Source of the DNA: Alphaproteobacteria bacterium
Lineage (GTDB): Bacteria > Pseudomonadota > Alphaproteobacteria > Caulobacterales > Caulobacteraceae
Direction of reading: 5' to 3'
Assembly: GCA_018895795.1 (NCBI GenBank)
Contig: JAHINZ010000293.1
Span: 1 to 11,884, forward strand
DNA: 11,884 bases
Position 1 is the first letter of the stretch. Each line of letters opens with the position of its first letter. Both the position numbers and the translations under genes were made by a program. Under the pieces are notes generated by a model that worked only from the letters and a program-made list of their open reading frames with translations, was not told where the DNA came from and did no database searches. Shown one piece after another: positions 7,112 to 11,884 of this stretch.

Positions 7112-10100
7112 TGGCCCAGATCCGTATCTCCGCCTGGTCGATCAAGAACCCGATCCCGGTCGCGGTTCTGTTCATCGCCCTGATCCTGGCCGGTATCGCC
7201 AGCTACATGATGCTGCCGATCAAGCAGTATCCCAACGTCTCCTTCCCGCTGGTCGCCGTCACCATCACCCAGAGCGGCGCCGCCGCCGGCGAGATGGAGA
7301 CCCAGATCACCCGCCAGGTCGAGGACGCGGTCTCCGGCATCTCCAACGTCAAGAGCATCCGCTCGTCGGTGGTGCAGGGCGTCTCGACCACCTCGATCGA
7401 GTTCGAGATCGGCGAAGACCTGCAAAAGGCCACCGACGCGGTGCGCTCCAAGATCGACCAGTCGCGCGCCCTGCTGCCGCGCGAGATCGACGAGCCGATC
7501 GTCCAGCGCGTCGACCTGGATGCGCTGCCGATCATCACCTATGCGGTGTCCTCGCCCGACCTGTCGATCAGCGAGCTGTCCTGGTTCGTGGACGACACCG
7601 TCAGCCGCGCCCTGCAGGGCGAAAAGGGCGTGGCCCAGGTGGCGCGGGTCGGCGGGGTGAACCGCGAGATCAATATCGTCATCGACCCCGACCGCATGGC
7701 GGTGGCCGGCCTCACCGCGCCGCAGCTGAACAGCGCCCTGGCCCGCTTCAGCCTCGATGCGCCCGGCGGACGGGTGTCGATCGGCGACCGCGAACAGACC
7801 GTCCGCGTTCTGGCCGCCGCCCGCACCGTGGAGCAGCTGCGCGCCCTGACCATTCCCACCAGCGGCGGCCGCTTCGTGCGGTTGATCGACGTGGCCGAGG
7901 TCGGCGACGGCGCGGGCGAGGCCCGGTCCTTCGCCCGGCTCGACGGCCGTCCGGTCGTGGCCTTCCAGGTCAGCAAGACCAAGGACGCCAGCGACGTTCG
8001 CGTGGAAGACGCCGTCAAGATCGCCATGACCAAGCTGGAGGCCGCCCATCCGGGCGTGACCTTCACCAAGATCTATTCGATCGTCGACGACACCCGCGCC
8101 AGCTTCGCCGCCACCCAGTCGACCCTGCTGGAAGGCATGCTGCTGGCCGCCCTGGTGGTGTTCCTGTTCCTGCGCGAATGGCGGGCCACGGCGATCACCG
8201 CCATCGCCATGCCGATGTCGCTGATCCCGACCTTCATCTTCATGGCGATCATGGGCTTCTCGCTCAATGTCGTGACCCTGCTGGGCCTGACTCTGGTGAT
8301 CGGCATCCTGGTCGATGACGCCATCGTCGAGATCGAGAACATTGAAAAGCGCGTCGCGACCGGCGAGCGGCCCTATGCGGCCGCCATGGTCGGGGCCGAC
8401 GCGATCGGCCTGGCCGTGGTGGCCACCACCTTCACCATCGTCGCCGTGTTCGCCCCCGTGGCGTTCATGCCGGGCATTCCGGGTCAGTTCTTCCGCGAAT
8501 TTGGCCTGACGGTCGCGGTGGCCGTGCTGTTCTCGCTGGTGGTCGCCCGCCTGCTGACCCCGCTGCTGGCCGCCTATTTTCTCAAGCCGGCCACCCATCC
8601 CAAGCCGCGCAAACCCTTCGAGGGCCGCTATCGCGGCGTGCTGGAATGGGCGCTGGACCACCGGATCGTCAGTTGCATCATCGGCGGCGTGATCTTCGCC
8701 GGCTCGATCTTCATGGCCAGCGGCCTGCCCGCCGGCTTCCAGCCCCCGGCCAATAACAACTACTATTATCTGAAGGTGCAGGGCCCGCCCGGCGCCACGG
8801 CGGCCGACATGGACCGCGCGGTGCAGGCCATCACCAAGCTGTTCGGCGCCCGTCCGGAAACCGCCCACGTGTTCGCCCAGATCGGTTCGGTGATCGCCTC
8901 CGGCGGCCCCGGCGGCGGCGGCGGCGGCAGCGACCTGCGCGACGGCACCGTCACCGTGGTGCTGAACGACAAGCGCGCCCTGCGGGTGCCGCAGATCAAG
9001 GCCTTGATGCGCGACAAGCTGATGGATCTGCCCGATGTGCGGGTCAATCTGCTCAGCGACGACGGCGCGGCCGAGGTTCAGACCATCCTGACTAGCGAGG
9101 ACGGCCCGGCCCTGGAACGCGCCGCCCTGGCCCTGGAGCGGCAGATGCGCGGCCTCAAGACCATCGCCGACCCCCGCCCCGCCTCGCCGCCCAGCGGCCC
9201 CGAGGTCGTCATCCGCCCGCGCACCGACGAGGCCGCCCGGCTGGGCGTCTCGACCGCCGATATCGCCGCCATCGCCCGCGTGGCGACCGTCGGCGACATC
9301 GACGCCAATGTCGCCAAGCTGACCGACGGCGAGCGCCGCCTGCCGATCCGCGTGCGTCTGCCGGACGCCGTCCGGTCAGACCTGTCCCAGATCAAGGGCC
9401 TGCACGTACCGACGGCCTCGGGCGGCTACACCCGCCTGGACGCCGTCGCCGATGTCGAGTTCCAGGCCGGCCCGGCCAAGATCGAACGTTATGGGCGCAG
9501 GCGGCAGCTGACCACCGACGCCGACCTGCAGCCCGGCGTCGTGCTGGGCTCGGCGACCGCCGATGTCGACAACCTGCCGATCATGAAGGCCCTGCCCTCG
9601 GGGGTCCAAAAGGCCACCGCGGGCACCGAGAAGGCCATGGGCGAGCTGTTCGGCGGCTTCGCCATCGCCCTGCTCTCGGCGGTGTTCCTGGTGTTCGGGG
9701 TCATGGCCCTGCTGTTCAAGAGCTTCTTCAAGCCGATCACCATCATGTCGGCCCTGCCCCTGGCCATCGGCGGCGCCTTCATGGGCCTGCTGGCCTGCGG
9801 CATGAGCATGTCGATCCCGTCCCTGATCGGCCTGCTGATGCTGATGGGCCTGGCGGCCAAGAACTCGATCCTGCTGGTCGAATACGCCATCGAGGAGGAG
9901 CGGGCCGGCAAGAGCCAGCGCGACGCCATCCTGGAAGCCTGCCGCGAGCGGGCCCGGCCGATCATCATGACCACCCTGGCGATGATGGCCGGCATGCTGC
10001 CCACGGCCCTGGGCCTGGGCAAGGGTTCGGAGTTCCGCCAGCCGATGGCCGTGGCGGTGATCGGCGGCCTGATCACCTCGACCGTGCTGTCCCTGGTGCT

Positions 10101-10221
10101 GGTGCCGGTGGTCTATGAGATCATCGACGACTTCGAACGCTGGCTGACGCCGAAACTGGCCCGGTTGACGACGCCGCGGGAGGCTCCGGCCACACCGGCG
10201 CCGGCCACGGGCGGGTCGTAG
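7111..10221 (+). CDS. RND-family inner-membrane efflux pump, AcrB/HAE-1 type (1036 aa)
   Basis: This is the proton-driven trimeric pump of the complex. Twelve membrane helices are expected: helix 1 at about 13-35, the central helices 2-6 at about 335-490, helix 7 at about 518-540 and the last five from about 850 to 1010, with large periplasmic loops after helices 1 and 7. Proton-relay residues are present: D402 and D403 in helix 4 (VIGILVDDAIVEIENIEKR) and K917 in helix 10 (GLAAKNSILLVEYA), equivalent to AcrB D407/D408/K940. QYPNVSFP (39-46) is the usual segment after helix 1. Residues 598-607 form a Gly-rich stretch with six consecutive GGC codons (601-606) where AcrB has its switch loop. 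It begins at the ATG of the TAATG overlap, without a clear Shine-Dalgarno. Its TAG stop is the first triplet of a repeat terminus (TAGAGCAT). Drug-type export is more likely than metal export (no CzcA-type signature seen); the substrate is unknown. Confidence 0.95.
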   Translation: MAQIRISAWSIKNPIPVAVLFIALILAGIASYMMLPIKQYPNVSFPLVAVTITQSGAAAGEMETQITRQVEDAVSGISNVKSIRSSVVQGVSTTSIEFEIGEDLQKATDAVRSKIDQSRALLPREIDEPIVQRVDLDALPIITYAVSSPDLSISELSWFVDDTVSRALQGEKGVAQVARVGGVNREINIVIDPDRMAVAGLTAPQLNSALARFSLDAPGGRVSIGDREQTVRVLAAARTVEQLRALTIPTSGGRFVRLIDVAEVGDGAGEARSFARLDGRPVVAFQVSKTKDASDVRVEDAVKIAMTKLEAAHPGVTFTKIYSIVDDTRASFAATQSTLLEGMLLAALVVFLFLREWRATAITAIAMPMSLIPTFIFMAIMGFSLNVVTLLGLTLVIGILVDDAIVEIENIEKRVATGERPYAAAMVGADAIGLAVVATTFTIVAVFAPVAFMPGIPGQFFREFGLTVAVAVLFSLVVARLLTPLLAAYFLKPATHPKPRKPFEGRYRGVLEWALDHRIVSCIIGGVIFAGSIFMASGLPAGFQPPANNNYYYLKVQGPPGATAADMDRAVQAITKLFGARPETAHVFAQIGSVIASGGPGGGGGGSDLRDGTVTVVLNDKRALRVPQIKALMRDKLMDLPDVRVNLLSDDGAAEVQTILTSEDGPALERAALALERQMRGLKTIADPRPASPPSGPEVVIRPRTDEAARLGVSTADIAAIARVATVGDIDANVAKLTDGERRLPIRVRLPDAVRSDLSQIKGLHVPTASGGYTRLDAVADVEFQAGPAKIERYGRRRQLTTDADLQPGVVLGSATADVDNLPIMKALPSGVQKATAGTEKAMGELFGGFAIALLSAVFLVFGVMALLFKSFFKPITIMSALPLAIGGAFMGLLACGMSMSIPSLIGLLMLMGLAAKNSILLVEYAIEEERAGKSQRDAILEACRERARPIIMTTLAMMAGMLPTALGLGKGSEFRQPMAVAVIGGLITSTVLSLVLVPVVYEIIDDFERWLTPKLARLTTPREAPATPAPATGGS

Positions 10222-10427
10222 AGCATGATGATTTCAGACAGAACCATTGACCCCAAATTCCGCTCTCCCCGGCGAAAGCCGGGGCCCAGATCGAACCCAG
10301 AGCCGGGCGTATTCTGGCTAGGTCGGAAGGCGCGTCATCCCCAAAAGCTCAGGCTGAATCTGGGCCCCGGCTTTCGCCGGGGAGAGCGGATTAAAATGAT
10401 GATTCAACTAAAAATCATCGCGCGCTA
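10219..10427. repeat. nested palindromic intergenic element with outer TAGAGCATG-type arms
   Basis: The outer arms TAGAGCATGATGATTT (10219-10234) and AAATCATCGCGCGCTA (10412-10427) pair at 13 of 16 positions, and weaker pairing continues inward to the perfect inner repeat at 10259-10390. The whole 209-bp element is thus one long imperfect palindrome with a perfect core. It resembles the intergenic palindromic repeats common in alphaproteobacterial chromosomes. It begins at the pump gene's TAG stop. GANTC sites at 10356 and 10401 lie inside it, and one at 10428 abuts it. Confidence 0.75.
10259..10390. repeat. perfect 33-bp inverted repeat made of two REP-like hairpins
   Basis: The arms 10259-10291 and 10358-10390 are perfect reverse complements over 33 bases, separated by 66 bases. 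Each arm itself folds into a 7-bp hairpin with a four-base loop: CCCCGGCGAAAGCCGGGG at 10267-10284 and its complement at 10365-10382, GAAA being a GNRA-type tetraloop. This is the usual layout of a REP doublet (two REP units head to head). No nearby REP-associated transposase is present in the window. A 67-codon frame over the element (10225-10428) is simply translated repeat. Confidence 0.9.
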
Positions 10428-10451
10428 GAGTCCGACGCGCGACATCGGACG

Positions 10452-10475
10452 CCCGCGCCTTGCTGTGGGTTTTTT
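10452..10475 (+). terminator. possible intrinsic terminator of the efflux operon
   Basis: On the plus strand CCCGCG (10452-10457) can pair with TGTGGG (10464-10469) through six pairs, two of them G-U, closing a 6-nt loop, followed by six T residues (10470-10475). The stem is weak, but two further small hairpins (GTCCGA/TCGGAC at 10430-10450 and TCGCGCG/CGCGCGA at 10418-10442) and the large upstream palindrome may add to termination. Confidence 0.4.
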
Positions 10476-10481
10476 GTCATC

Positions 10482-10530
10482 GCATCGTCTTGGCGGAAAA
10501 CCGGCGTCCACTTTTCCGCACGATGCTCTA
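10482..10530. repeat. second palindromic intergenic repeat, ending in TAGAGCAT on the minus strand
   Basis: The arms are GCATCGT (10482-10488) + GCGGAAAA (10493-10500) and TTTTCCGC (10512-10519) + ACGATGC (10520-10526), a 15-bp stem with a 4-base bulge (CTTG) and an 11-base loop. On the minus strand its right end reads TAGAGCATCGTGCGGAAAAG, a sequence type widespread between genes in Rhizobiales and Caulobacterales. Its TAG (10530-10528) is the stop codon of the histidine kinase gene. Confidence 0.75.
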
Positions 10531-11514
10531 ATCCGGCCGACGCCCGGGATAGGTGAGGCGGCTGAGGGTCCAGCCGTCGGCCCGCAGCATTTCGAACTGA
10601 CCGCCCAACTGGCCGGCCATGGCCCGCACGATCCGCAGGCCCAGGCTGGACGAGGTTCGGGGATCAAAGCCCTCGGGCGGGCCGACCCCGTCGTCGCGAA
10701 TCGTCAGGACGTGCTGCTCGCCGCTCTGGTCCAACCGCACCTCCACGGCCCCCGGCCGGCCGCCGGCGAAGCCATGCTCCAGGGTGTTGTTGAAACATTC
10801 CAGCAGCACCAGGGTCACGGGCGTGGCCTGATCGGCGTGCAGCGGCGCGTCGCCGCCCTCAAGGGTCACCGTCACCTGAGCGCCGGCCGCCTGGCGGGCG
10901 TCGTCGAGCAGGGAGGTCGCGAAAATCCGGAACGGCGCGGGATCGCCCACGGCGTTGTGCAGGTCGCGCTGGATCCGCGCGATCACCTCGATGCGGCCGC
11001 CCGCCTCGTTGAGCGCATGACGCGCGTCGCCGTCGGTGACGCCCGCGGCCTGCAGCCGCAGCAAGCCGCCGACCACCTGGATGTTGTTGCTCACCCGATG
11101 ATGCAGCTCGCGATAGAGCAGGTCCCGACTTTCGGCCAGCTCGGCATAGCGCAACCGTTCGGCCTCCAGTTGGCGGACCGTCACCGCCATGCCGTCGATG
11201 AAGAAGATGTCGACTCCCACCACGAAGCCATAGAAGGCCAGGGCCACGGCGGTGGCGAAGGTGATCTCGAAGCTGTCGAAGGGCGGAATGAAAAAGTACC
11301 AGGCCGCCAGGCCCGACAACCCCGCGCACAGCACGGCCGGACGTCGCCCGACAAAATAGGCGGTGACGACGACGGCCGGAAAGAAGGTCAGATAGGGAAA
11401 TCCGGGCGGGAACCAGTCATCCAGCCCCTTGCGCACCGCTAGGGCGAGCAGGGTCATGGCCACGGCGAAGCCGTAGCGGAAGACCGTCGAGCGCTCTCTC
11501 CAAAGACTGATCAT
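10528..11514 (-). CDS. membrane-anchored HisKA_2/HWE-type sensor histidine kinase with DUF4118 domain (328 aa)
   Basis: This is an inner-membrane sensor kinase whose stimulus and partner are unknown. Four hydrophobic segments lie at about 12-28, 41-55, 58-76 and 83-108; PGFPYLTFFPAVVVTAYFVG (37-56) and AAWYFFIPP (70-78) are typical of the DUF4118 (KdpD-like) domain. After a linker helix, RELHHRVSNNIQVVGGLL (135-152) is the dimerisation/phosphoacceptor box, with His139 (the His before Arg) the likely phosphorylated residue. The ATPase domain has an N box LLECFNNTLEHGF (237-249), DDGVG (274-278) and a G box SLGLRIVRAMAGQLGG (290-305). The start at 11514 is chosen because GAGG lies 5 bases upstream and the DUF4118 domain begins right after it; upstream in-frame codons read as non-conserved sequence. 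No response regulator is in the window. It converges on the efflux operon and shares no promoter with it. HisKA_2 kinases include general stress response sensors, but that role is not shown here. Confidence 0.92.
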   Translation of the reverse strand: MISLWRERSTVFRYGFAVAMTLLALAVRKGLDDWFPPGFPYLTFFPAVVVTAYFVGRRPAVLCAGLSGLAAWYFFIPPFDSFEITFATAVALAFYGFVVGVDIFFIDGMAVTVRQLEAERLRYAELAESRDLLYRELHHRVSNNIQVVGGLLRLQAAGVTDGDARHALNEAGGRIEVIARIQRDLHNAVGDPAPFRIFATSLLDDARQAAGAQVTVTLEGGDAPLHADQATPVTLVLLECFNNTLEHGFAGGRPGAVEVRLDQSGEQHVLTIRDDGVGPPEGFDPRTSSSLGLRIVRAMAGQLGGQFEMLRADGWTLSRLTYPGRRPD

Positions 11515-11753
11515 CTGAGCCTCGGCCCCTGCCCGCTCGGCAAGCGAAGTGTGTTGGACAGTTTGGCGCCCCGCGTCAACCGGCGGCCCAAGGCCTGGAA
11601 GGGGGTCTTGCGTATCAAAACCAGATCCCACGGCCGCCGGAGCGGCGGCCCATAGCGGTTTTTCGCCGCCTTCACCTTGGGCTGGCCGACACAGGCGCGC
11701 CGGGCCGGTTCGGGCTTCACCCGCCCGAGCCTTTCAGGCCCCCCCCCCACAGC
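11515..11753. other. spacer between the kinase gene and the tuf terminator
   Basis: No convincing gene lies here; a 79-codon minus-strand frame (11750-11511) encodes basic sequence without motifs and overlaps the kinase start. A GGCCGCC/GGCGGCC hairpin (11632-11650, 5-base loop) is present, with TTTTT nearby at 11659-11663 on the plus strand. A minus-strand TTGACGC (11579-11573) matches a Caulobacter -35 box, but no GCTA -10 is found at the right distance, so no kinase promoter is called. A run of ten C residues occupies 11739-11748. Confidence 0.55.
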
Positions 11754-11781
11754 AAAAGGCCCCGGCGTTTCCGCCGGGGCC
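11754..11781 (-). terminator. intrinsic terminator of the elongation factor Tu gene
   Basis: On the minus strand a perfect 10-bp stem, GGCCCCGGCG (11781-11772) with CGCCGGGGCC (11767-11758), closes a GAAA tetraloop and is followed by TTTT (11757-11754). It lies 37 bases past the tuf stop codon. The stem is very GC-rich and the T-tract short, but the GNRA loop adds stability. Confidence 0.85.
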
Positions 11782-11818
11782 TTGGCTTTAGATCAGCGTG
11801 TCGCTGAAGATCGGTCGA

Positions 11819-11884
11819 CTATTCGACGATCTTGGCGACCACGCCGGCGCCGACCGTACGGCCGCCTTCGCGAATGGCGAAGCG
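11819..11884 (-). CDS. elongation factor Tu, C-terminal 21 residues (gene runs off the right edge)
   Basis: The minus strand from the window edge encodes RFAIREGGRTVGAGVVAKIVE followed by TAG (11821-11819). This is the nearly invariant C-terminus of bacterial EF-Tu (domain 3), the GTPase that delivers aminoacyl-tRNA to the ribosome. The ending IVE is of the alphaproteobacterial kind. The remainder lies outside the window. Whether this is the copy in the rpsG-fusA-tuf cluster or a second tuf copy cannot be told; the strong terminator just downstream shows that no further gene is co-transcribed after it. Confidence 0.95.
   Translation of the reverse strand, partial: RFAIREGGRTVGAGVVAKIVE

Noticed and set aside
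7108..8868. A 586-codon minus-strand open frame antisense to the pump gene
   Set aside because: Low-complexity Gly/Asp/His-rich translation opposite an unmistakable RND transporter. It is explained by codon bias alone.
10225..10428. A 67-codon plus-strand open frame after the pump gene
   Set aside because: It lies entirely within the palindromic repeat. Its RSPRRKPGPR-type sequence is translated REP DNA, a common false gene in these genomes.
10219..10530. Reading the repeat mosaic as a CRISPR array, attachment site or IS remnant
   Set aside because: There are no regularly spaced direct repeats or spacers, no tRNA end and no transposase fragment. The structure is inverted-repeat based.
11515..11631. 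Extension of the histidine kinase to an upstream ATG at 11631
   Set aside because: The added 39 residues are not like DUF4118 N-termini, and GAGG lies 5 bases before the ATG at 11514.
11632..11663. GC-rich hairpin with a nearby T-run read as a plus-strand terminator
   Set aside because: No plus-strand gene precedes it, and the T-run is separated from the stem by eight bases.

Overview
The window is about 68-70% G+C and looks like an alphaproteobacterial chromosome, most likely of the order Caulobacterales (Caulobacter/Phenylobacterium type). Four things point that way: a large TonB-dependent receptor with a Caulobacter-style housekeeping promoter (TTGAYSS - N11 - GCTA), a NodT-type tripartite RND pump, a HisKA_2/HWE-type histidine kinase with a DUF4118 sensor, and intergenic palindromic repeats of the 'CCCCGGCGAAAGCCGGGG' and 'TAGAGCATG...' kinds with clustered GANTC (CcrM-type) sites. 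The genus assignment is inference; no species is claimed.

Layout from left to right. Positions 1-296 hold no gene I can support. A strong intrinsic terminator (297-329, minus strand) ends a TonB-dependent outer-membrane receptor gene read leftward (353-3343). A 635-bp divergent control region (3344-3978) contains a candidate receptor promoter and three perfect 6-3-6 palindromes. A tightly packed rightward operon follows: marR-type regulator (3979-4539), NodT-type outer-membrane factor (4536-6041), periplasmic adaptor lipoprotein (6038-7111) and RND inner-membrane pump (7111-10221). The genes overlap by 4, 4 and 1 bases, so translation is probably coupled. From 10219 to 10530 lies a mosaic of nested palindromic repeats. 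A leftward, membrane-anchored sensor histidine kinase (10528-11514) converges on it. After a 240-bp spacer with a 10-C run comes the intrinsic terminator and last 21 codons of a leftward elongation factor Tu gene cut by the window edge (11819-11884).

How it works together: the four-gene operon encodes a complete tripartite efflux system with its own repressor-type regulator, and a 7-bp-arm palindrome at the regulator's promoter fits autorepression. The divergent receptor imports an unidentified ligand, so the locus pairs outer-membrane uptake with envelope-spanning export. Any functional link between the two is inferred from divergence only.

The least ordinary parts are these: the repeat mosaic, where the convergent pump and kinase genes both use TAG stop codons that form the tip of a TAGAGCAT repeat terminus; the polyglycine segment where AcrB-family pumps carry the substrate 'switch loop'; four regularly spaced cysteine pairs in the receptor barrel; and the three same-geometry palindromes in the divergent control region. 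I found no CRISPR array, tRNA, rRNA, phage gene, transposase or toxin-antitoxin pair.
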